The translations under genes and the position numbers were made by a program. From Hallerella porci (lineage in GTDB: Bacteria > Fibrobacterota > Fibrobacteria > Fibrobacterales > Fibrobacteraceae): a stretch of DNA of 47,686 nt. The notes beneath the pieces are model-generated. The model worked only from the letters and a program-made list of their open reading frames with translations, had not been told where the DNA came from and made no database searches. Positions 1 through 7,136 of this stretch are shown in pieces. Positions within the stretch are counted from its first letter, which is position 1, and every line of letters begins with the position of its first letter. The stretch spans positions 1 to 47,686 of the forward strand of contig NZ_QGHD01000018.1 of the NCBI RefSeq assembly GCF_003148885.1. Reading direction: 5' to 3'.

Positions 1-579
1 AAGGACAAGGTCTATTCGCTACACGAGCCCGAAGTGAAATGCATCGGCAAGGGCAAGGAACACAAGAAATACGAGTTCGGCAACAAGGTGTCAATCGCCC
101 GGAGCTACAGCGGCATCATTGTCGGCGCGGTCTCGTTCCGGGACGAGTATGACGGACATACGATAGACGATACGCTTGACCATGTTGAACAAATGCTTGG
201 ATTCAGGCCGAGCCAGGCCGCATGCGACCGAGGCTACCGCGGACAAAAGGAATCCGGCACGACAAAGATCGTGATACCGGACGTTCCGAAGAAAAACGCG
301 ACTTACTACCAGAAGAAAAAGGCTCACAAGCTTTTTTGCAAGAGGGCTGGCATCGAACCAATCAATGGTCACTTGAAAAGCGATCACCGCATGGGTCGCA
401 ACTTCTACAAGGGAATCTTTGGCGACATGCTCAACGCAAAGCTTGCAGCAGCGGCGTTCAACTTCAAGAGGGCCATGAGGCGTTTTTTTGTCCTGTTGGA
501 ATGGCTGTACTGTTGCTTCCTTTGCCGGGAAGGGGTGAATAAAAACGGCGAACCTCCTTATCCTGCGCTCGCGAAGTGA
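1..579 (+). CDS. IS5-family DDE transposase, C-terminal part (5' truncated by window edge)
   Basis: This is the C-terminal portion of a DDE transposase that cuts and rejoins the IS ends. The frame runs from base 1 without a start codon; the first ATG, at 34, is internal. Family hallmarks are the IGKGKEHKKYEFGNK block, a catalytic Asp in ACDRGYRG, and the catalytic Glu region EPINGHLKSDHRMGRN near the end. This arrangement is typical of the IS5 group whose proteins carry a 'HAPEVxCIGKGK' motif. The first catalytic Asp lies upstream of the window. The gene reads toward the ABC transporter genes, so read-through from the element could reach them. What is visible looks intact, with no internal stop. 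Confidence 0.85.
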   Translation, partial: KDKVYSLHEPEVKCIGKGKEHKKYEFGNKVSIARSYSGIIVGAVSFRDEYDGHTIDDTLDHVEQMLGFRPSQAACDRGYRGQKESGTTKIVIPDVPKKNATYYQKKKAHKLFCKRAGIEPINGHLKSDHRMGRNFYKGIFGDMLNAKLAAAAFNFKRAMRRFFVLLEWLYCCFLCREGVNKNGEPPYPALAK

Positions 580-598
580 CTTTTTAAGGGTCAACTAA
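1..598 (+). mobile_element. IS5-like insertion sequence, right-hand part only
   Basis: The window opens inside an insertion sequence: the transposase frame is already open at base 1 and ends at 579. The right end of the element probably lies within the next 20 bases, around CTTTTTAAGGGTCAACTAA (580-598), followed by the next gene at 603. The left end is outside the window, so neither the inverted repeats nor the target duplication can be confirmed. A CTAA at 594-597 would fit the short A/T-rich targets common in the IS5 family, but this is only suggestive. Codon use here (AGC, GGC, AAG, GAC) is more G/C-ending than in the neighbours, which favour AAA, GAA and ATT, consistent with separate ancestry. 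Confidence 0.75.
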
Positions 599-602
599 AT
601 AC

Positions 603-1370
603 ATGATGGATCCAATTCTTTCGATTCGGCATTTGCGCCGCGATTTTAAAATGGGCGACGAAATCGTTCACGCTTTGCGAGGCGTGAGTTTTGATGTGCA
701 CGCCGGAGAATTTTTAACCATCATGGGAACGAGCGGATCAGGAAAAAGTACCATGCTCAATATTCTCGGTTGCATGGACAAGCCCACCGCGGGCGAATAT
801 ATTTTAGACGGCGAACATATTGAAAAATTAAAAACGGAATCGCTTGCGACAATTCGCAGCCGCAAATTGGGATTTGTTTTTCAGAGTTATAATCTGCTTT
901 CGAGAACAACCGCCGTCGAAAACGTAGAACTTCCGCTTCTTTACAATTCAAAAATTCCCGCAGACGAACGCCGCGAACGCGCTGTAAATGCATTAAAACG
1001 CGTCGGACTGGAAAGCCGATTAAATCATCTTCCGAATCAACTTTCTGGCGGGCAGCAACAACGCGTCGCCATTGCGCGCGCACTCGTCAACGATCCCGTC
1101 ATCATTCTCGCGGACGAAGCAACCGGCAATTTGGATACGCGGACAAGTTACGAAATCATGGAAATTTTTCAAGAGCTCAATTCCCGCGGAAAGACAATTG
1201 TATTCGTCACCCACGAGCCCGATATCGCAACATTTAGCAGCCGCACATTAGTTCTGCGCGACGGACAAATCAAACGCGACAGCCGCAACGAAAATATTCA
1301 AAATGCCAAGGCTGCATTCGAAGCGCTTCCGCCGCCCGAAACTTTTGAAGACGAATCGGATGAGTCATGA
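603..1370 (+). CDS. MacB/LolD-type ABC transporter ATP-binding protein
   Basis: This is the nucleotide-binding subunit of a MacB/LolD-class (type VII) ABC system, which uses ATP to drive periplasmic mechanotransmission rather than classical transport. Its 255 residues carry Walker [10 protein letters not shown] (42-50), a Q-loop FVFQ (91-94), signature LSGGQ (147-151), Walker B ILADE (168-172) and the H-loop His at about 204. The length is typical; an acidic tail ([12 protein letters not shown]) follows the ATPase core. The start is ATG 603 or the adjacent ATG 606. The next gene overlaps by 4 nt (ATGA), so the two are translationally coupled. A MacA-like adaptor would normally sit upstream, but here the IS ends only about 5 bases before the start. 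The substrate is unknown. Confidence 0.9.
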   Translation: MMDPILSIRHLRRDFKMGDEIVHALRGVSFDVHAGEFLTIMGTSGSGKSTMLNILGCMDKPTAGEYILDGEHIEKLKTESLATIRSRKLGFVFQSYNLLSRTTAVENVELPLLYNSKIPADERRERAVNALKRVGLESRLNHLPNQLSGGQQQRVAIARALVNDPVIILADEATGNLDTRTSYEIMEIFQELNSRGKTIVFVTHEPDIATFSSRTLVLRDGQIKRDSRNENIQNAKAAFEALPPPETFEDESDES

Positions 1371-2581
1371 GTCCATTTACTTTAATCAAAATTGCCTTCC
1401 GCGCTCTTCTTCGCAATCGTATGCGCACTTTCCTTTCGGTTTTAGGAATCGTCATTGGAGTCGCTGCCGTCATCACGATGGTCGCGATGGGCGAAGGTTC
1501 CAAGCAATCGATTAAAGCAAAAATTACCGCGATGGGCACAAATGCAATCGTCATCATGCCAAATGTCGAACGCCGCGGAGGCATCCAACTCGATGCGAGT
1601 TCTTCTACGCAAACTCTCGAAGAAGCCGATGTCATCGCACTCCGAAACGAAGCGCATTACATTAACGGAGTCTCGCCCGTGGTAAACGCAAACGGTCAAG
1701 CTATCGCAGGAAATCGCAACGAAGCGGTTTCTCTCACCGGCGTCAGCGCGGACTATTTGAAAATTCGCAATTACGAAATTGAAGACGGCATTTTATTTGA
1801 CGATGAAGCGGATCGCATCGCAAAAGTTTGCGTCATCGGACAAACCGTTGTGAATACGCTTTTCCCCGGCGAAGATCCCATCGGAAAAACCATCCGCTAT
1901 AAAAATATTCCCTTAAAAGTCATCGGCACATTAAAAGCCAAAGGCTCCGGCGATTTCGGGCAAGATCAAGACGAAGTTATTTTAGCGCCCTATCAAACGG
2001 TGATGAAACGTTTCAATGCGACGACCGACATTCGCACCATTTACGCAAATTCAATCGGCGAAGGATTTGCGACAAAAGCGAGCGAAGAAATTCTCACGAT
2101 TTTAAAAGAGCGACGTTCGTGGACAAGTGAAAAAGAACCTTTCCGCGTTCACACGCAAGAAGAAATGATCGAAATGATTACGAGCACTTCGGATTTACTT
2201 TCTCTCGTTTTAACAGCAATCGCAGGCATCAGTCTTCTCGTCGGCGGCATTGGCATTATGAATATCATGTATGTTTCCGTCACCGAACGCACCCGAGAAA
2301 TCGGGCTTCGCATGGCGATAGGCGCCCGCGGGCGCGACATTCTTTTGCAATTTCTTTTTGAATCGGTGATGATTAGTTTACTCGGCGGACTCGCTGGAAT
2401 TTTACTCGGCGTCGCTGCCGCATCGACAGTCAAATTCATTTTAAATTGGCCGATGAGCATTACCATTTCAAGCGTCGTCGTAAGTTTCGGCGTATGCTTT
2501 GCCACAGGAGTTTTCTTCGGTTGGTATCCCGCGCGGAAAGCGAGCCGTTTAGATCCGATCGAAGCTTTGCGATTTGAATAA
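1367..2581 (+). CDS. MacB-type ABC transporter permease (MacB_PCD + FtsX domains)
   Basis: This inner-membrane permease partners the upstream ATPase (ATGA overlap). Its 404 residues show the MacB layout: a cytoplasmic start, one TM helix at about 21-43, a large periplasmic core (about 45-270) and three C-terminal TM helices (about 275-300, 325-350, 365-390) forming the FtsX domain. The segment GGIGIMNIMYVSVTERTREI and the ending ARKASRLDPIEALRFE are strongly conserved in this family. Such pairs export peptides, lipids, lipoproteins or antibiotics with an adaptor and an outer-membrane channel; neither partner is visible here. The downstream gene is 90 bp away, so the unit may end here. Confidence 0.9.
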   Translation: MSPFTLIKIAFRALLRNRMRTFLSVLGIVIGVAAVITMVAMGEGSKQSIKAKITAMGTNAIVIMPNVERRGGIQLDASSSTQTLEEADVIALRNEAHYINGVSPVVNANGQAIAGNRNEAVSLTGVSADYLKIRNYEIEDGILFDDEADRIAKVCVIGQTVVNTLFPGEDPIGKTIRYKNIPLKVIGTLKAKGSGDFGQDQDEVILAPYQTVMKRFNATTDIRTIYANSIGEGFATKASEEILTILKERRSWTSEKEPFRVHTQEEMIEMITSTSDLLSLVLTAIAGISLLVGGIGIMNIMYVSVTERTREIGLRMAIGARGRDILLQFLFESVMISLLGGLAGILLGVAAASTVKFILNWPMSITISSVVVSFGVCFATGVFFGWYPARKASRLDPIEALRFE

Positions 2582-2671
2582 TTCAAAAATCTGCGTTTTC
2601 ATTTTATCGCTGCATTTTTTTCGTTTGAATTATTTAAATTTTTTAACGATCATTTGACAAAGGCTGCAATT

Positions 2672-3163
2672 ATGGAATTGACTCCGCTTGACATTCGCAA
2701 TCAAACATTTCACTCCAAGCGCTTTGGCGGTTTTGACCCCGAAGAAGTCAAAGCATTTTTAGAAACTGCAGCCAAATCTTTTGAAGAATCTGGACGCATC
2801 CGCACCGATTTAACGGAACGTTTAAAAATCGCCGAAGAACGCGTGAACTATTACAAGCAAATTGAAAAAACGATTCAAGACGCTGCCGTAACCATGCAAA
2901 AAACGATGGACGAAATCAAACGCAACGCCGAAAAAGAAGGCGAGCTCATCGTCGCCGAAGCGAAAACGCGCGCCCAACACGAAATTGAAAACACCAAACA
3001 CGAAGCCGAAAAACTCCGCGCCGAAATCGAAGAATTAAAACAACTTCGCACAAATTATTTCATCCGCATTCGCGCAATGGTCAAAAGCCAAGCCGACCTT
3101 TTGAACGCGATGGAAAAAGAACAAAACCCCGAAATTTCTGAAAACGGTCCAGTCGTTTTTTAA
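2672..3163 (+). CDS. DivIVA-domain coiled-coil protein
   Basis: The N-terminus (MELTPLDIRNQTFHSKRFGG, then FDPEEVKAFLETAAK) matches the DivIVA/GpsB lipid-binding module, in which a short N-terminal segment is followed by a long coiled coil. Residues 30-150 are heptad-like and rich in E, K and R, ending at about 163 residues. DivIVA proteins mark curved or polar membrane and organise growth or division factors; outside Gram-positives the role is less clear. An in-frame TTG at 2654 would extend the protein, but ATG 2672 begins the conserved domain and has AAAGG 8 nt upstream, so I prefer it. The DUF167 gene follows after 8 bp. Confidence 0.8.
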   Translation: MELTPLDIRNQTFHSKRFGGFDPEEVKAFLETAAKSFEESGRIRTDLTERLKIAEERVNYYKQIEKTIQDAAVTMQKTMDEIKRNAEKEGELIVAEAKTRAQHEIENTKHEAEKLRAEIEELKQLRTNYFIRIRAMVKSQADLLNAMEKEQNPEISENGPVVF

Positions 3164-3171
3164 TTTTTTAC

Positions 3172-3390
3172 ATGCGCATCGAAGTCAAAGTTCACGCCAA
3201 AAGCAAACGCGAAAGCGTTGTGCCGCAGCCTGATGGCTCCTATAAAGTCGATGTAAAAGCGCCGCCCGTTGAAGGCAAAGCAAACGAAGCCGTCTGCGAA
3301 GTCATCGCAGAATTTTTCAAAAAGCCAAAGCGCTCTGTCCGCGTTGTAATGGGTTCTACAAACAGTCGCAAAGTCGTTGAAATCGACTAA
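3172..3390 (+). CDS. DUF167 / YggU-family protein
   Basis: This small basic protein of 72 residues has the DUF167 (YggU) signature: VKVHAKSKRE near the start, the central VDVKAPPVEGKANEAV block and the end VRVVMGSTNSRKVVEID. The family is widespread, with solved alpha/beta structures but no firm function. It is full length for the family. It follows the DivIVA-domain gene by 8 bp, and the YggU-DivIVA neighbourhood recalls clusters near YggS/YggT/DivIVA in other bacteria. It converges with the lipoprotein gene on the other strand, with 5 bp between stop codons and no obvious terminator. Confidence 0.88.
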   Translation: MRIEVKVHAKSKRESVVPQPDGSYKVDVKAPPVEGKANEAVCEVIAEFFKKPKRSVRVVMGSTNSRKVVEID

Positions 3391-3395
3391 ATAGA

Positions 3396-4844
3396 TTACA
3401 ATTCACACGGAAAATTTTTCAGCGAAAAAGTAATCGTATCGCCGAAGAATTGCGAATACGGTTCCCGCTTAAAAGCGACTAAAGAATTTTCAAAAAGCAA
3501 TTCATTGGAATTTTTAAGAATCGTCGCGCACTTTCCATTCGAAAGTAAAATCGGTTTCTGCGCACTTCCCGAATTCAATTCCAAATAAACTTCGCTCGCA
3601 TTTTTATACGTCACCCGTTCCAAAAAATTGAGGAAAATCGTTCCCGGAACGCGTCGCAAATAATGACAAAAAACTTGTTTCTGATTCGGTTCACAATACA
3701 TCGCCGAATCCGGAGAAGAACGGAAAAATTCATCAGCGGTGAGAGACGCAAGCGAAGGCTTTTCCTTGGACGAAACGGAATTTTCTAATTCTTCGCCATA
3801 ATAATGAATTTCGCGGACAATGCGTTCGGCATCATACGATTCCGCAGTGCCGTCTGCGCCTTCATAAACAAAGGAATCAAAGGTTTCTGCAAACGTAGCG
3901 TTACCCAAAGAATCATAAACAATTGACGATTCCAATTCACCGTGACGATAAGTATTCTTCGTCGAAAAATCGGCGCTATCTTTATAAACATAACGCACCG
4001 TATCATTTTGCGGCGACCACGCTTTGGAATGTTTCGTCACAATTTGCACAATTCTTCCCTTCGAATCGTACTCGTAATTTTTCGTATAATTCAAAAGATC
4101 GGGATAAAAAATACGTTCGTCAAAACGGAATTTTTCGGATTGCAAAAAATGATTTTTAAAAGTGCGTTCAAACGATCCGCGTTTTTTCCCCGCAGCATCG
4201 TAAGCGATAATGCGCACAAGCGAATCATTTTCATCGTATTCGTAAATGTGGCGATATTGCACACTCGGCGTTACGCCCGTTGCCGCAATAATTTGATGTT
4301 TGCTGTTTTCTTCCCACGAGAAATGTCCATCCGCAGAATTCCACGAACCATCTACAGGACTTTTGCGATAAAACGGATTTGTTTCTTCTTCGATGACGCG
4401 ATTATCATTTGCTAAATAATAAACGTAATCTCGATTCGATTCAAAAAGATGCACATAAATTTCGCGGCGATTTGCTTTGTGAATGACGAGCGCAAGCGTG
4501 TTTAACATTCCCGTACTATCGTAACTTGCAAAGTCCGCCATTTCTCCGCTAGGCAAATAATGAATTTTCACAGTTCCCGAAAAATGCGGATCCAAAAGAT
4601 TTCCATTTTCATCTTTTTGAATCATATAACTTTTCTGCAAAATCGATTCGACGGGTCCGTGAATATTCTGATATTTTTTCGCTTCTAAATTTCCTAAAAT
4701 CACTTCATACGCCGACTTAATATTCGGCGGTGTCGTATAACTAAACTGCAATCGTTCTGCGCCCCGCGTATCAAATTCCGTACTGCAGCCGAGCAAAAAT
4801 GCAGTCACCAAAATCGCGGGAATTTTCACAAACGAAAATTTCAT
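3396..4844 (-). CDS. Large lipoprotein with YD/RHS-like repeats, function unknown
   Basis: The protein has 482 residues. It starts with a lipoprotein signal peptide (MKFSFVKIPAILVTAFLLGC), so Cys20 should be lipidated and the protein anchored in an outer or inner membrane leaflet. The body contains repeated strand-turn units such as YEYDENDSLVRIIAYDAAGK and YEYDSKGRIVQIVTKHS, which resemble the YD/RHS-type beta repeats found in shell-forming or wall-associated proteins. Here they are few, with no RHS core cleavage motif and no toxin tail. I do not recognise a closer family. It is divergent from the RidA gene, and a -10-like TATATT lies 7 nt before its start with no Shine-Dalgarno sequence. 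Confidence 0.75.
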   Translation of the reverse strand: MKFSFVKIPAILVTAFLLGCSTEFDTRGAERLQFSYTTPPNIKSAYEVILGNLEAKKYQNIHGPVESILQKSYMIQKDENGNLLDPHFSGTVKIHYLPSGEMADFASYDSTGMLNTLALVIHKANRREIYVHLFESNRDYVYYLANDNRVIEEETNPFYRKSPVDGSWNSADGHFSWEENSKHQIIAATGVTPSVQYRHIYEYDENDSLVRIIAYDAAGKKRGSFERTFKNHFLQSEKFRFDERIFYPDLLNYTKNYEYDSKGRIVQIVTKHSKAWSPQNDTVRYVYKDSADFSTKNTYRHGELESSIVYDSLGNATFAETFDSFVYEGADGTAESYDAERIVREIHYYGEELENSVSSKEKPSLASLTADEFFRSSPDSAMYCEPNQKQVFCHYLRRVPGTIFLNFLERVTYKNASEVYLELNSGSAQKPILLSNGKCATILKNSNELLFENSLVAFKREPYSQFFGDTITFSLKNFPCEL

Positions 4845-4851
4845 CGCCTAG

Positions 4852-4857
4852 AATATA
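4852..4857 (-). promoter_or_regulatory. Putative -10 box for the lipoprotein gene, leaderless arrangement
   Basis: On the minus strand TATATT is followed by 7 nt (CTAGGCG) and then the ATG at 4844. A possible -35 TTGTAA lies at 4881-4876, giving an 18-bp spacer. Transcription would begin at or within a base or two of the start codon, and no Shine-Dalgarno sequence is present. Confidence 0.5.
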
Positions 4858-4885
4858 AAAAATTCCGAACGCCTGTTACAAAGAA

Positions 4886-4926
4886 AGGAAAGTTTCCTAA
4901 AATTATAAAGCGGAGATTGATTCTCC
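4886..4926. promoter_or_regulatory. Two inverted repeats in the divergent lipoprotein/RidA spacer
   Basis: AGGAAA-G-TTTCCT (4886-4898) is a perfect 6-bp inverted repeat. GGAGA-TTGAT-TCTCC (4912-4926) is a second, hairpin-like repeat 28 bp before the RidA start. Both lie between divergent genes, where an operator or a leader hairpin would be expected. Neither matches a regulator site I know. Confidence 0.3.
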
Positions 4927-4953
4927 CTAAAAATTTTTTCGAAGGATTTGACA

Positions 4954-5463
4954 ATGACAGAAATTCAGAAAAAAGTTCAAGAACTCGGGCTCGTTCTCCC
5001 GAATTGCCCTGCTCCTCTCGCTGCATACGTTCCCGCCACTCGCTTTGGCGATACCATTATCGTTTCGGGGCAACTTCCTTCGGTCAACGGTGATTTTTCT
5101 GCGTTCTGCGGAAAAGTTCCCACAGAATTAAGCGTTGAAAAAGCAAAAGAAGCCGCAGCCATTTGCCTTTTGAATAATCTCGCTGCAGCGATTAGCCTTT
5201 TAAAAGACGGCGAAACTTTGCGCCTTGTGCAAATGCAAGGATTTGTAGAATCCGCAGAAGATTTCCACGAACAGCCCGCAATTCTCAACGGTGCTTCGGA
5301 ACTCGCCGTAAAAATTCTCGGCGATTACGGTCGTCACGCGCGCACCGCAGTCGGCGTTTCTTCTCTCCCGAAAAATGCCGCAGTCGAAATCAGCTGCACC
5401 TTCCAAGCGGTCGCAGGAAAACTCACATTTAACGGCCGTTACAACTGGATTGAACAAAAATGA
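4954..5463 (+). CDS. RidA family protein (YjgF/YER057c/UK114-like)
   Basis: This 169-residue member of the RidA superfamily belongs to the longer bacterial branch (about 150 residues). Visible family features are GDTIIVSGQLPSVNG in the first third, AAAICLLNNLAAAI, and the closing HARTAVGVSSLPKNAAVEIS block, where an Arg binds the carboxylate of the imine or keto acid in true RidA. RidA hydrolyses reactive enamine/imine intermediates from PLP enzymes, but members of this branch are not all proven deaminases. ATG 4954 is chosen over the in-frame TTG 4948 because GAAGGA lies just upstream. The stop overlaps the pyrC start by 4 nt, so the two genes are coupled. Confidence 0.85.
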   Translation: MTEIQKKVQELGLVLPNCPAPLAAYVPATRFGDTIIVSGQLPSVNGDFSAFCGKVPTELSVEKAKEAAAICLLNNLAAAISLLKDGETLRLVQMQGFVESAEDFHEQPAILNGASELAVKILGDYGRHARTAVGVSSLPKNAAVEISCTFQAVAGKLTFNGRYNWIEQK

Positions 5464-6461
5464 AAACTTTAACTCTTCCGCTTCCCGATGATTTTCATGT
5501 GCATCTGCGCCAAGGTGAACTTCTCAAAAATTATGCAAAAACTGTCGCCAAAGAATTCGGGCGCATTCTCGTTATGCCGAATACGGTTCCACCGATTGCA
5601 AGCGCAGAAAACGTCCGCGATTATTACGCACAAATTAAGTCAGCCGCACCGCAATTAGATTTGCTGATGACTTTCAAATTGAATGCGAAAATTTCTGCCG
5701 ATGAACTCGTGAAAATGAAAGAAGCCGGAGTTGTTGCGGGAAAATATTATCCCGCGGGCGTCACGACAAACAGCGAAGATGGCGTCTCGGAATTTGAATC
5801 CATTTTCCCCGTCGTCGCCGAAATGGAAAAACTCGGACTTGTTCTCTGCATTCACGGCGAAGAACCGTCTGCATTTTGCTTAGACCGCGAAAAAGAATTT
5901 ATTCGCCGCGTAGAAATTTTAGCCGAACGCTTCCCGAAATTGCGTATCGTTTTCGAGCATCTTTCAACCGCTGCCGCAGTCGAAGCCGTTAAACGTTTAC
6001 CCGCAAATGTCGCTGCAACAATTACCGCCCACCATTTAATTCACACTCTCGACGATGTTATCGGCGGCTCTCTGCAACCGCATCATTTTTGCAAACCGCT
6101 TCCCAAGCGCCCCGAAGATAGAAAAGCTCTCCGCGAAGCCGCCTTCAGCGGGAATCCCAAATTCTTCTTCGGTTCAGATTCCGCCCCGCACGCCCAAAGC
6201 AAAAAAGAATGCTGCTGTGGTGCTGCCGGCGTGTACTCTGCCCCCGTCGCCATTCCCGTCTTAATCCAGCTTTTCGAAAGCGCAAACGCCCTCGACAAAC
6301 TGCCCAATTTCATCGCCGGCTTCGGCGCCGACTTCTACGGCATCCCTCGCCCCACCAAAACCGTCACCTACATCAACTCCCCTTGGACAGTCCCCGCAAA
6401 CGTTGACGGCGCAGTTCCCCTCTTCGCCAACCAAACCCTAAATTGGCAAAGAAAAGAATAA
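5460..6461 (+). CDS. pyrC: Dihydroorotase (class II, PyrC type)
   Basis: The enzyme cyclises N-carbamoyl-aspartate to dihydroorotate, the third step of pyrimidine synthesis, in the cytosol. At 333 residues it has the size of the E. coli-type homodimeric form. Zinc ligands are visible: H13 and H15 in DFHVHLRQG, the carboxylated Lys at about 95 (VAGKYYPAGVTTNS), H132 in CIHGE and H167 in FEHLST. The catalytic Asp is at about 240 (FFGSDSAPHAQ). The ending NSPWTVP is also conserved. The start overlaps the RidA stop (ATGA). The repeat array begins about 30 bp after the stop, with no clear terminator between. Confidence 0.95.
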   Translation: MKTLTLPLPDDFHVHLRQGELLKNYAKTVAKEFGRILVMPNTVPPIASAENVRDYYAQIKSAAPQLDLLMTFKLNAKISADELVKMKEAGVVAGKYYPAGVTTNSEDGVSEFESIFPVVAEMEKLGLVLCIHGEEPSAFCLDREKEFIRRVEILAERFPKLRIVFEHLSTAAAVEAVKRLPANVAATITAHHLIHTLDDVIGGSLQPHHFCKPLPKRPEDRKALREAAFSGNPKFFFGSDSAPHAQSKKECCCGAAGVYSAPVAIPVLIQLFESANALDKLPNFIAGFGADFYGIPRPTKTVTYINSPWTVPANVDGAVPLFANQTLNWQRKE

Positions 6462-6492
6462 CACCAAGCCCAAAGCCAAAATGAAAAATTTT

Positions 6493-7003
6493 CGCCGAGC
6501 CAAAGGCAAGGCGAATTCCCACAAAACAAGCCAAGCGAAGCGATGACGAAACAAAAAAGCGAAACCGCGCAAGATGACGAAATGAACAACCCGAAATCGC
6601 CGAGCCGAAAAGGCGAGGCGAATGCCCGCAAAACAAGCCAAGCGAAGCGCTGGCGTAAAGAAAAAGTTTCGTCAAACGAAGTGACGACGAAACTAAAAAA
6701 GCGAAACCGCGCAAGATGACGAAATGAACAACCCGAAATCGCCGAGCCGAAGGCAAGGCGAATGCCCACAAAACAAGCCAAGCGAAGCGCTGGCGTAAAG
6801 AAAAAATTTCGTCAAGCGAAGCGATGACGAAACAAAAAAGCGAAACCGCGCAAGATGACAAAATGAACAACCCGAAATCGCCGAGCCGAAGGCAAGGCGA
6901 ATTCCGCAAACAAGCCAAGCGAAGCGCTGGCGTAGAGAAAAAGTTTCGTCAAGCGAAGCGATGACGAAACAAAAAAAAGCGCCGAGCCGAAAAGGCGAGG
7001 CGC
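6493..7003. repeat. Degenerate tandem repeat array, period about 140 bp
   Basis: Five copies of CGCCGAGCC start at 6493, 6598, 6740, 6879 and 6980, each followed within a few bases by GGCGAGGCG or GGCAAGGCG. The two full units are 142 and 139 bp; the two flanking ones are about 105 and 101 bp because they lack an internal segment. Shared blocks include GCGAAACCGCGCAAGATGAC (6559, 6701, 6840), ACAAGCCAAGCGAAGCG and TTTCGTCAAGCGAAG. Unit lengths are not multiples of three and differ from each other, so overlapping open frames on the minus strand are by-products. No gene or RNA is recognisable. Together with the palindrome that follows, this fills the 670-bp gap between pyrC and the carboxyltransferase gene. 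Confidence 0.85.
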
Positions 7004-7026
7004 AAAATTCTGCGGTTAGCAGTTAC

Positions 7027-7136
7027 AGTAATTTGGCTTAGAGGCGAGCAAGACTAGGCGCGTGCCCCGCAGAACATACTCACGTATGTCAAGGGGCGCG
7101 CAACGACGTATTGCGAAGCCTATAAGACAAATTACT
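7027..7136. repeat. 110-bp imperfect palindrome, REP/MITE-like
   Basis: The outer arms are AGTAATTTGGCTTAGAGGC (7027-7045) and the near-complement ending at 7136, matching at 17 of 19 positions. Further in, GCCCC and GGGGC pair around a perfect inner hairpin ACATAC-TCAC-GTATGT. The result is a long two-level stem. Its right arm includes the stop codon of the carboxyltransferase gene at 7132-7134. The size and symmetry resemble a repetitive extragenic palindrome or a small non-autonomous mobile element. It could also serve as a strong RNA structure or transcription terminator for the minus-strand gene, although there is no T-run. Confidence 0.65.

Noticed and set aside
3396-4844. RHS/polymorphic toxin interpretation of the large lipoprotein
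   Set aside because: Only a few YD-like repeats, no core cleavage motif, no toxin domain or immunity gene; a surface or envelope role is as likely.
6368-6918. Overlapping minus-strand frames of 137 and 181 codons through the repeat array
   Set aside because: They arise because repeat units of 139-142 bp shift the frame in each copy. The peptides are the same repeat read in different phases, so there is no evidence for protein.
6493-7003. Possible CRISPR array
   Set aside because: Repeats are degenerate, long-period and of variable length, without unique spacers of constant size, and no cas genes are present.
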